Shown here piece by piece: positions 34,910 to 41,828 of a DNA stretch of 44,579 bases; the stretch's first letter is position 1, and each line of letters opens with the position of its first letter. Made by a program: the position numbers and the translations under genes. Where the stretch lies: positions 8,270 to 52,848 of the forward strand of contig JABDEQ010000004.1 in NCBI GenBank assembly GCA_013286985.1, given 5' to 3'. Source of the DNA: Bacteroidota bacterium (lineage in GTDB: Bacteria > Bacteroidota > Bacteroidia > Sphingobacteriales > Sphingobacteriaceae). Under the pieces are notes generated by a model. That model did not search any database and was not told the DNA's origin. It saw nothing but the letters and a program-made list of their open reading frames with translations.

Positions 34910-35921
34910 GGTTTACATTGTTTTAGTTAACCATAATAACTATTCAGATACAATAGAGTGTCTGGAAAGCCTGTTAAAATCTACACACCTGAACTTTCAG
35001 ATATTTATTATTGATAACTCGGCAAATGATGAATCAATTAATAATTTTTCAGCCTGGGTAACCAATGAAAATTATACTGGGATACATACAAATTTTGAGC
35101 ACCTGGTTTTACCGGCGGAACGAAAACCGATAGATCATATCAATATTAATGAAAACGATTTTAATAGCTGCAATGAACTATTTGCGCAAAAAATAATATT
35201 TATACAGGCAATAAACAATGGATTTGCCGCGGCAAACAATATCGCTTTAAAATATATTTTAAAAAATGGTTCCGATCATTCGTTGATATGGATTTTAAAC
35301 AATGATACGGTTGTTGAGAAAGAAACGTTAGCTAATTTGGTAGCTTTTTACAAAAATGGCTCCAATAAGCGTTGTTTAATTGGTTCAAAACTAAGATATT
35401 ATTATAGCCCGAATACCTTACAGGCAATTGCAGGAAAGTACAATACCTGGATAGGTAAACATTATCATATAGGCGATGGTCAAAAAGACCTTGGCCAATA
35501 TGATAACTATAAATTTGCTCAAGACGATTATATAATAGGCGCTTCTATTTTTTTGCCCCAATTATTTGTCAAAACAGCTGGATTAATGTGTGAAGACTAT
35601 TTTTTGTATTTTGAAGAGCTTGATTGGATGCAAATGGCGCATAAATACGAATTCGCAATAACGATGGCGCCCGACGCTATTGTTTACCACAAAGAAGGAT
35701 CTTCTATTATAGTCAATAACGAAAAACAAAAGGATACCTTTAACGCCGAATACTATTCGATAACGAACCGGGTTAAATTTATAAAAAAGTGGTATCCATG
35801 GCGCTTAATCACCGTACTGCCGGGCGTTGTATTTGCATTGGTAAAAAGAATGCTAAAAGGGAAGTTTAAACTTGTTTACAAAACATTGGCATCGGTTTTT
35901 AAAATATTATTTACAAAATAA
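34902..35921 (+). CDS. GT2-family glycosyltransferase
   Basis: A 339-residue GT-A enzyme with VYIVLVNHNNYSDTIECLESL at the N-terminus (first strand and helix), FIQAINNGFAAANNIAL, the metal-binding LIWILNNDTVV, and a DYFLYFEELDW acceptor motif with APDAIVYHKEGSS. About 50 residues, rich in polar residues, are inserted between the first two conserved segments (about 45-100) and are longer than usual. It overlaps the preceding gene by 8 bp. A 63-bp gap precedes the polymerase gene. Confidence 0.85.
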   Translation: MDKVYIVLVNHNNYSDTIECLESLLKSTHLNFQIFIIDNSANDESINNFSAWVTNENYTGIHTNFEHLVLPAERKPIDHININENDFNSCNELFAQKIIFIQAINNGFAAANNIALKYILKNGSDHSLIWILNNDTVVEKETLANLVAFYKNGSNKRCLIGSKLRYYYSPNTLQAIAGKYNTWIGKHYHIGDGQKDLGQYDNYKFAQDDYIIGASIFLPQLFVKTAGLMCEDYFLYFEELDWMQMAHKYEFAITMAPDAIVYHKEGSSIIVNNEKQKDTFNAEYYSITNRVKFIKKWYPWRLITVLPGVVFALVKRMLKGKFKLVYKTLASVFKILFTK

Positions 35922-35984
35922 TGCTCACGTTGCTAAAATGATGGTTACTTATAATAAATCTACCAAAAATCAGCTTATAGCATA

Positions 35985-37244
35985 ATGCAGGGAATTTTAA
36001 TTTTTTTAAGCTGTTCAGTATTTATGATTGGCACCTATTTGGTTTGGCCAAGCAGATATAATGTGATGGCTCATTTAAATGTGGGGTTTATCTTCATTGC
36101 TTATTTTATACCAGCAGTTATTTTAAAAGATCAGGATGATTTTTCAAGCGATGTTGTTTCTCTGTATACCCTGATTTTATGTGTAGGTGCACTTTTTTAT
36201 ATAATAGGCCTTTATTTAGGGTTTTTGATAAAACCTGTCAGGTTCTCTAATTTTTCGTTTGCCCTGCTCGATACAGAAACATATAAGAGCAGGATTATTA
36301 AGGTAACCAAGGTGTTTTTAATAGGAGGTATTGTTGGACAAACGCTTGGCTATTTGATGATGGGATTTGTCCCTGCTTTTGCTGCTGACCCTGTTGCCGC
36401 TAAGTTTTTCAGAGGAGAATACCAGGTGCCATTTTATGTTTCGATGGTTTATTTATCATCCTTCTTTATTCTTACAACGGTTACTCCAATTGCTATTATA
36501 GTTTGGTATAACAATAAAAAGAAAAAGCTTTTTTTAATTGGAGCAATTTTCGCTGTAGCATTAATGTCTGTATCGCTATCGCGGGGACCGGCGTTTAGCG
36601 GAGTGGTTTTAGCAATAGCAATAATTATGTCGTTTAAAAACAGGTGGACTTTTACATTTCTGATAATCTTTCTGATCTCCATTTATTTGCTTAGTTCGGT
36701 TTTTTATTTTGTTATCGGCGTCAGAGATTTTGACAAGGTAAGTTCGAATTTTAAAGATGACCATCTTTTTTGGCGCGTGGCATCTGCCGGTTCGATAGAT
36801 ATTCAAGACCAATTAACCTTTATGGACTTTTTTAGCAAGAATCCATTATGGACATATGGCCGAACGGTACTGGGGGGGCTAATACCGAGTCATTACGAAT
36901 GGAACCCTGCAGTTTATACGTTAAGAGTTACCAATCCTGGTGAAGAGATCACCACATTAATTTCGGGCGGAAAGCGTCTTGCCTCCCCAATTTGGGGATA
37001 CGTTTCCTTTCAATGGGTAGGAGTGGTGGCTTTTTGTTTCCTGTCGGGATTTTTAAAAGGGCTGTTTCTGAAGTTCACAAAATACTGGATATATAGGTCT
37101 CAGTCAATTTTAATAGCAACGGTAATAATTGTAATAAATATATCCATATTTGCCGCGCTTTCTGATTTTTTTATACTATCAATTTATGCACTTCCACCTG
37201 TTATTGTGTTAATGTTTTATGCATTCAGAGTTAAAGTTAATTAA
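35985..37244 (+). CDS. wzy: Wzy-like polysaccharide polymerase, module 2
   Basis: A 419-residue polytopic membrane protein with about ten to twelve hydrophobic helices and a large hydrophilic loop (about 245-340) containing ASAGSIDIQDQLTFMDFF and YEWNPAVYTLRV. It resembles oligosaccharide repeat-unit polymerases. SLSRGPAFSGVVLA near the middle matches the family pattern of a charged motif before a helix. It is unrelated at motif level to the polymerase at 21853, so the two modules should make different polymers. A G7 tract at 36872-36878 encodes Gly-Gly in the loop. Confidence 0.8.
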   Translation: MQGILIFLSCSVFMIGTYLVWPSRYNVMAHLNVGFIFIAYFIPAVILKDQDDFSSDVVSLYTLILCVGALFYIIGLYLGFLIKPVRFSNFSFALLDTETYKSRIIKVTKVFLIGGIVGQTLGYLMMGFVPAFAADPVAAKFFRGEYQVPFYVSMVYLSSFFILTTVTPIAIIVWYNNKKKKLFLIGAIFAVALMSVSLSRGPAFSGVVLAIAIIMSFKNRWTFTFLIIFLISIYLLSSVFYFVIGVRDFDKVSSNFKDDHLFWRVASAGSIDIQDQLTFMDFFSKNPLWTYGRTVLGGLIPSHYEWNPAVYTLRVTNPGEEITTLISGGKRLASPIWGYVSFQWVGVVAFCFLSGFLKGLFLKFTKYWIYRSQSILIATVIIVINISIFAALSDFFILSIYALPPVIVLMFYAFRVKVN

Positions 37245-37277
37245 CCTTAATTACTCACAATAACGTATAAATTTATA

Positions 37278-38312
37278 ATGGTAATTGTAAACGCACGATT
37301 TCTTACACAAAAAGTAACCGGTGTACAACGCTTCGCAATAGAAATATCAAAAGTATTGCGCGAGCTGGACAGTGAAATTGTTTTTGTTACGCCATTTAAC
37401 ATAATTGACAATGATTTGGCCAAACAACTGGGCGCTATAGTAATTGGCAAAAGCAAAGGGTCTGTTTGGGAGCAAATTGATTTAAGGCTTTATTTAAAAT
37501 CAAAAGGAAATCCGTTACTGGTTAGCTTCTGTAATACAGGAATGATTTTTTATAATAATCAGGTGGTTACCGTACACGATATGTCATATAAAGTGAATCC
37601 CAAGTGGTTTCCGCGGGCATTTTATTTATGGTATAATTTTTTGATTCCGCATATTGCCGAAAGATGCCGCAGGCTGTTTACTGTTAGCGATTCTTCAAAA
37701 AAAGATATTCTTAATTACCTTAATATTAGGCAAGAAAAGATAAGGGTTATATATAATTCTTCTAATTTAAATACAAATAATAACTTTGAGCAAATTGAAG
37801 CTGACAAATACCTGCTTAGTGTTTCGTCATTAGATCCCAGAAAGAATTTAAACAATCTTTTGAAGGCTTATAAAGATGTCGATACAAAAGTAAATTTAAT
37901 TATAGTAGGATTAAAGAAGGACAATTTTGAATTGGATGAAGCACTTCTTTCTGAGCGTATTATAGTGAAAAGTTACGTTTCAGATGATGAACTGGCGTCA
38001 TTAATGAGATATGCGGAAGCTTTTGTATATTTAAGTTTCTATGAAGGCTTTGGCTTACCTCCTTTAGAGGCTATGAGTATGGGATGCCCGGTAATTGTAT
38101 CAGATATTTCGGCACACAGAGAGGTATGCGGCGATGCGGCTTTGTATGCAGATCCGTATAAGGTTGAAGATATAAGAGAAAAAATTACTAATTTATTAAA
38201 TTGTGATCAACTTAAAACTGAATTAATCTTGGCGGGCAAGCAAAACATAAAAAGGTTTAATTGGTTTGAATCAGGCCAAAAAGTATTAAATAATATAAAT
38301 GAACTTGTTTAA
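37278..38312 (+). CDS. GT4-family glycosyltransferase
   Basis: A 344-residue GT-B enzyme. It shows RFLTQKVTGVQRFAIEI at the N-terminus, VTVHDMSYKVNPKWFP, SLDPRKNLNNLL at the start of the second domain, and the E-x7-E-type stretch YLSFYEGFGLPPLEAMSMGCP followed by VSDISAHREVCGDAALY. This pattern is common among mannosyltransferase-like group 1 enzymes of O-antigen and capsule loci. It overlaps the next gene by 14 bp. Confidence 0.88.
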   Translation: MVIVNARFLTQKVTGVQRFAIEISKVLRELDSEIVFVTPFNIIDNDLAKQLGAIVIGKSKGSVWEQIDLRLYLKSKGNPLLVSFCNTGMIFYNNQVVTVHDMSYKVNPKWFPRAFYLWYNFLIPHIAERCRRLFTVSDSSKKDILNYLNIRQEKIRVIYNSSNLNTNNNFEQIEADKYLLSVSSLDPRKNLNNLLKAYKDVDTKVNLIIVGLKKDNFELDEALLSERIIVKSYVSDDELASLMRYAEAFVYLSFYEGFGLPPLEAMSMGCPVIVSDISAHREVCGDAALYADPYKVEDIREKITNLLNCDQLKTELILAGKQNIKRFNWFESGQKVLNNINELV

Positions 38313-38829
38313 AGAAATAAATGAAGATCTGAAAGCCGCTAAAAGATTTTCATTGACAAATAAGGCCGTTATTTTTTTTTTTAACAGGGGATTTCATGCA
38401 CTATTATATTACCGTTTGTCGAATTTGTTTTACCGGTACAAGATCCCGGTATTACCGGCAATCCTGACCAGGATAATTCAAATACTATACGGAATTGATA
38501 TTGACTATAAAGCGAAAATAAAGGGCGGAATTGTAATTGTTCATGGAGTGGGTTTAGTAATCGGATCGGGAGTTGAAATAAAGTCGGATGTTATTCTTTT
38601 TCATGGTGTAACGTTAGGAAGAAGGGGCGTAGGGCCTGTAATATCTGCCAGTGACGGGTATCCGGTGATTGAAGGAGGTTGTATAATTTGTACCGGAGCT
38701 GTTCTTTTAGGTAATATATATATAGGGGAAAATACCACTATTGGTGCCAACTGTTTAATAACAAAGGATATAGCTGCCAATAGCGTTTGTAAATTGCCCG
38801 ATAACCATTTTGTTATAAATAATAAATAA
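38299..38829 (+). CDS. Serine-acetyltransferase-like sugar acetyltransferase
   Basis: A 176-residue left-handed beta-helix enzyme of the CysE/WcaB type. It has an N-terminal helical part followed by hexapeptide turns with GIVIVHGVGLVIGSGVEI, the catalytic-type FHGVTLG, and ENTTIGANCLITKDI. It is shorter than true CysE (about 270 aa) and lies among glycosyltransferases, so sugar O-acetylation is more likely than cysteine synthesis. An 11-base T tract (38372-38382) covers I25-F26-F27-F28 and could be prone to slippage. Its stop codon is followed, after three bases and in the same frame, by the TTG start of the next gene. Confidence 0.83.
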   Translation: MNLFKEINEDLKAAKRFSLTNKAVIFFFNRGFHALLYYRLSNLFYRYKIPVLPAILTRIIQILYGIDIDYKAKIKGGIVIVHGVGLVIGSGVEIKSDVILFHGVTLGRRGVGPVISASDGYPVIEGGCIICTGAVLLGNIYIGENTTIGANCLITKDIAANSVCKLPDNHFVINNK

Positions 38830-38832
38830 ATT

Positions 38833-39933
38833 TTGAAAGTAGCACTTGTACACGACTGGTTTACTGTAATTGGCGGCTCTGAAAATGTTCTTAAAGAAAT
38901 TGCTGTTTTATATCCGCAGGCAGATATATATACTTTGGTGGCGCAGGAAGAAACTATCAGGACATTAGGGTTAGAAAACAATAAATTATTTACATCATTT
39001 ATACAAAGGCTACCTTTTGCCAAAACAAAGTATCGCAATTACCTGCCGCTATATCCTTTGGCAATTGAACAGTTTGATCTGTCCTCATACGATTTAATTA
39101 TTTCTTCGTCGCATGCCGTGGCTAAGGGGGTATTAACACATTCAGGTCAAATACATATTTGCTACTGCCATTCGCCTATGCGGTATGCCTGGGATCTCTA
39201 TCATCAGTATATTATCGATTTAGGTTTAAGTAAAGGCTTAAAAGGCTTTTTTGTAAAACTGGTTTTACATAGGATGCGCCAATGGGATGTGATTTCCTCA
39301 AACCGGGTTGATTATTTTATTTCCAATTCCAATTATATTGGGAAAAGGATTGAAAAAATATACCGGCGGGAAAGTAAAACAATCTATCCCAATGTAGCAT
39401 TGGAGAATTTTGAACTATGTGAAACTAAAGAGGACTTCTATTTTACCTGTTCAAGGTTTGTTCCGTATAAAAAAATCGACCTTATAGTAAAAGCGTTTGC
39501 CCAGATGCCTGATAAAAAACTTTTTGTTATGGGCGATGGCCCGGACTTTAAGAGGATTCAAAAACTGGCAACCGATAATATTATTTTGCTGGGCTACCAG
39601 CCACTGGATATTTTAAAAAGTTATTTATCGCGTGCTAAAGCTTTTGTTTTCGCAGCTGAAGAAGACTTTGGAATCTTACCCGTAGAGGCGCAAGCATGTG
39701 GTACGCCTGTAATTGCATATGGTAAAGGGGGGGTGCGGGAAACCGTCATTGAGGGTAAAACCGGTGTCTATTTTAATGAACAAAATATTGCATCAATCAT
39801 TGATGCTGTAAATTATTTTCAAAATAATTTTAACCTATTTATTCCTATAGAAATTGCAAAACACGCCGCTGCATTTTCGTCTCAACGCTTCAGTAAAGAA
39901 CTATCCCAGTTTATAAAAACGATAATTAATTAA
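38833..39933 (+). CDS. WbaZ-like GT4 glycosyltransferase, module 2
   Basis: A 366-residue paralogue of the enzyme at 24926, with VALVHDWFTVIGGSENV, SSSHAVAKGV, CYCHSPMRYAWD, SRFVPYKKID, MGDGPDF and AAEEDFGILPVEAQACGTP in the same order. TTG at 38833 is forced as start because the stop of the preceding gene lies in the same frame just upstream. A G7 tract (39727-39733) encodes GKGG in the nucleotide-binding half. Having the same transferase near the end of both modules suggests a shared sugar, perhaps at the reducing end or the polymerisation site. Confidence 0.88.
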   Translation: MKVALVHDWFTVIGGSENVLKEIAVLYPQADIYTLVAQEETIRTLGLENNKLFTSFIQRLPFAKTKYRNYLPLYPLAIEQFDLSSYDLIISSSHAVAKGVLTHSGQIHICYCHSPMRYAWDLYHQYIIDLGLSKGLKGFFVKLVLHRMRQWDVISSNRVDYFISNSNYIGKRIEKIYRRESKTIYPNVALENFELCETKEDFYFTCSRFVPYKKIDLIVKAFAQMPDKKLFVMGDGPDFKRIQKLATDNIILLGYQPLDILKSYLSRAKAFVFAAEEDFGILPVEAQACGTPVIAYGKGGVRETVIEGKTGVYFNEQNIASIIDAVNYFQNNFNLFIPIEIAKHAAAFSSQRFSKELSQFIKTIIN

Positions 39934-39982
39934 GGGGAAATAAATCACTTATTGTTTTGGCTTTATAATTGCAGTAAGTAGA

Positions 39983-40017
39983 TTAATGAAATATTTTCAT
40001 TAAAGTGACTTTTTTTT
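39983..40017 (+). terminator. Possible AT-rich hairpin with T run before the initiating transferase
   Basis: TTAATGAAA (39983-39991) pairs perfectly with TTTCATTAA (39995-40003) around a 3-base loop, and a run of eight T follows at 40010-40017. The stem has a single G-C pair, so termination strength is doubtful. The rest of the 138-bp gap holds a partial -7-like TAACTTTA at 40050-40057 with no matching -33 box. Confidence 0.3.
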
Positions 40018-40071
40018 GATACTATTTTATCTATTAGATTAATTTGTTGTAACTTTACAAAAACAAACCTT

Positions 40072-41421
40072 ATGTCTATACGCTACTCAAAACATCTTCC
40101 AGCAGCTGTGTTCGGTTCAGATTTGTTATTATTGAATATAGCGCTTTATAATTCACATCTGATTACGTTTGATACTTATCTTGTCCAAAATACCTCGGCA
40201 ATTTTTATTGCAGTTGTTAACATTGCCTGGATAATTGTTTCTTTAGCATCCCGTAATTTTAATATAAAGCGGCCGCTTGTACTCCGGGATAATATAAATA
40301 AGTTTTTGTTAACCCTTATTTATAACCTGCTTCTGGTTTTCAGTATTATATATTTCTTCAAAATATATGATATATCGCGTTCAGAGGTAATGATCAGTTA
40401 TTCATTATTCTTTTTGCTAATAATTATTCACCGCTCTATATTATTTTTCTTTTTGGATTATTATCGTAAAAAAGGTTATAATCATCGTCAGATATTAATT
40501 ATCGGAGATGAAAATATAGCCGCCCGTTTAGTTAGCTCATTTTCTCATCACCCCGAGTACGGGTATGATTTAACTGATTTTATCACCGAAAATCAGATCT
40601 CCAATATGCCCGAGGATCTTTTAGTAAATAACATTCTCGCCAAAAGGCCTGATGAGATATTTATTTGCTACAAAGAAATGAATGGCGAATTGTTAAAAAA
40701 ACTGATACGTATTGGTGATGAAAATTTTATAAAAATTAAAGTAGTTTCTGATTTAATATTGAGTAATAACTATGCTCAATTGGTTAATTATGATAGTGTA
40801 CCGGTTTTGCATATCACATCGCATCCCGAAATAAGCTTTAAAATAAGAGTGTTAAAAAGATGTTTTGACGTTTTATTTTCAACCGGAGTAATGGTTGCCG
40901 GGGCGCCAGCATTCTTAATTTTATATATAGTAACCAAATCAACTTCTAAAGGCCCTGCCTTTTATAAGCAGGAACGGATTGGGCGGCACGAAAAGCCATT
41001 CTACATATACAAATTTAGAAGTATGTTTATAGATGCTGAAAAATTTGGCCCTCAGTTGTCAAGCGAAAACGATCCCCGGATCACAAAGTGGGGTAGGGTA
41101 ATGCGGAAGACGCGTTTGGATGAATTGCCGCAATTTTGGAATGTTTTGAAAGGCGAAATGTCGGTAGTTGGTCCCCGTCCGGAAAGACAGCATTTTATTG
41201 AAAAGATAGTAGAAAAAACACCGAACTATAAAAAACTGCTTCGCTTAAAACCCGGATTAACTTCGATAGGTCAGGTTCATTACGGTTATGCTGAAAACAT
41301 TGATCAGATGCGTACCCGAATGAGATATGATCTGCTTTACCTGCAAAATGTGAATCTAAACTCAGATCTCGACATTATCTACAAAACTGTGAAGGTAATG
41401 ATTCAGCGTAAAGGGAAATAA
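40072..41421 (+). CDS. Polyprenyl-phosphate sugar-1-phosphate transferase (WcaJ/WbaP type)
   Basis: Initiating enzyme of repeat-unit assembly, transferring a hexose-1-phosphate to the polyprenyl phosphate carrier in the inner membrane. Its 449 residues comprise about four N-terminal membrane helices (within 10-130), a Rossmann-like domain (about 138-250), a re-entrant helix after KRCFDVLFS (262-270), and the catalytic domain with YKFRSM (313-318), LDELPQFWNV (349-358) and VVGPRPE (365-371). It is the only initiating transferase in the window, sitting last in module 2 after a 138-bp gap. Glucose or galactose phosphate is likely but not readable from sequence. Confidence 0.92.
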   Translation: MSIRYSKHLPAAVFGSDLLLLNIALYNSHLITFDTYLVQNTSAIFIAVVNIAWIIVSLASRNFNIKRPLVLRDNINKFLLTLIYNLLLVFSIIYFFKIYDISRSEVMISYSLFFLLIIIHRSILFFFLDYYRKKGYNHRQILIIGDENIAARLVSSFSHHPEYGYDLTDFITENQISNMPEDLLVNNILAKRPDEIFICYKEMNGELLKKLIRIGDENFIKIKVVSDLILSNNYAQLVNYDSVPVLHITSHPEISFKIRVLKRCFDVLFSTGVMVAGAPAFLILYIVTKSTSKGPAFYKQERIGRHEKPFYIYKFRSMFIDAEKFGPQLSSENDPRITKWGRVMRKTRLDELPQFWNVLKGEMSVVGPRPERQHFIEKIVEKTPNYKKLLRLKPGLTSIGQVHYGYAENIDQMRTRMRYDLLYLQNVNLNSDLDIIYKTVKVMIQRKGK

Positions 41422-41510
41422 TTTGCTACTGAAAATCAACGGAATATTAACAAAGAAATTTATTTTTCCAGGTTATTACGTTTTTCGTTTTTAACTAAGC
41501 AACTTTTTTT

Positions 41511-41518
41511 TACATTTG
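41511..41518 (+). promoter_or_regulatory. Bacteroidota-type -7 box before the tRNA gene
   Basis: TACATTTG fits the TAnnTTTG consensus of the Bacteroidota housekeeping sigma factor exactly. The expected -33 region about 19 bp upstream (41487-41492) is only T-rich, without a clean TTG. Transcription would start near 41525, giving a leader of about 40 bases before the tRNA. Confidence 0.45.
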
Positions 41519-41531
41519 CAACTCTAAAAAT

Positions 41532-41554
41532 AATCCTGATTTGTAATCAGGATT
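41532..41554 (+). other. Perfect hairpin resembling a tRNA-Thr(TGT) anticodon arm
   Basis: AATCCTGAT (41532-41540) pairs perfectly with ATCAGGATT (41546-41554). Seen as an anticodon arm, CCTGA and TCAGG enclose the seven-base loop TTTGTAA, which would read threonine. No D arm, T arm or acceptor stem surrounds it, so it is not a functional tRNA. It lies in the predicted leader of the real tRNA and may be a processing signal, a tRNA remnant or chance. Confidence 0.4.
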
Positions 41555-41567
41555 GAAAATAAAAACC

Positions 41568-41641
41568 GCGCCTATAGCTCAGTCGGTTAGAGTAGAAGAC
41601 TCATAATCTTTTGGTCCCTGGTTCGAGCCCAGGTGGGCGCA
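41568..41641 (+). tRNA. tRNA with CAT anticodon (elongator Met or Ile2)
   Basis: A full cloverleaf of 74 bases. The acceptor stem GCGCCTA pairs with TGGGCGC (one G-T pair), the D arm is GCTC/GAGT, and the anticodon stem GAAGA/TCTTT has loop CTCATAA. The T arm CCTGG/CCAGG has loop TTCGAGC, and the discriminator is A at 41641. CCA is not encoded. The paired 1-72 position excludes an initiator tRNA. A CAT anticodon can belong to elongator Met or to Ile2 with a modified C34, which I cannot tell apart here. An intrinsic terminator follows within 10 bp, and a tyrosine integrase gene lies downstream. Confidence 0.93.
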
Positions 41642-41650
41642 CATCGTTAA

Positions 41651-41686
41651 AAACCCGCTTTTTACATACGTAGAGCGGGTTTTTTT
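41651..41686 (+). terminator. Intrinsic terminator after the tRNA
   Basis: AAACCCGCT (41651-41659) pairs perfectly with AGCGGGTTT (41674-41682), and the T tract runs to 41686. A GC-rich core with a following T run is a standard Rho-independent terminator and separates the tRNA from the integrase gene. Confidence 0.85.
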
Positions 41687-41720
41687 GTCTTGCACAAGCG
41701 GGTTAGGATCACTCGCGGCA

Positions 41721-41789
41721 CTGTTACTGTAACACTTTTGTAACAGGATTTACATAGTTTTTTGTTGAACTTGACGACAAAATGTTACA
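41721..41789 (+). repeat. Cluster of TGTWACA repeats upstream of the integrase
   Basis: TGTAACA occurs at 41728-41734 and 41739-41745, and TGTTACA at 41783-41789. CTGTTAC at 41721-41727 is the exact reverse complement of GTAACAG at 41740-41746. All lie in the 140 bp between the tRNA terminator and the integrase start. Such a spread of short sites fits arm-type binding sites of an integrase or an operator controlling it. The matches are directly visible; the role is inferred. Confidence 0.45.
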
Positions 41790-41828
41790 AATATGCTACA
41801 ACGTTTTGCGTCATAATTTATGTAAGTT

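Noticed and set aside
41532..41554. tRNA-Thr gene
   Set aside because: Only an anticodon-arm-like hairpin is present; acceptor, D and T arms are missing.
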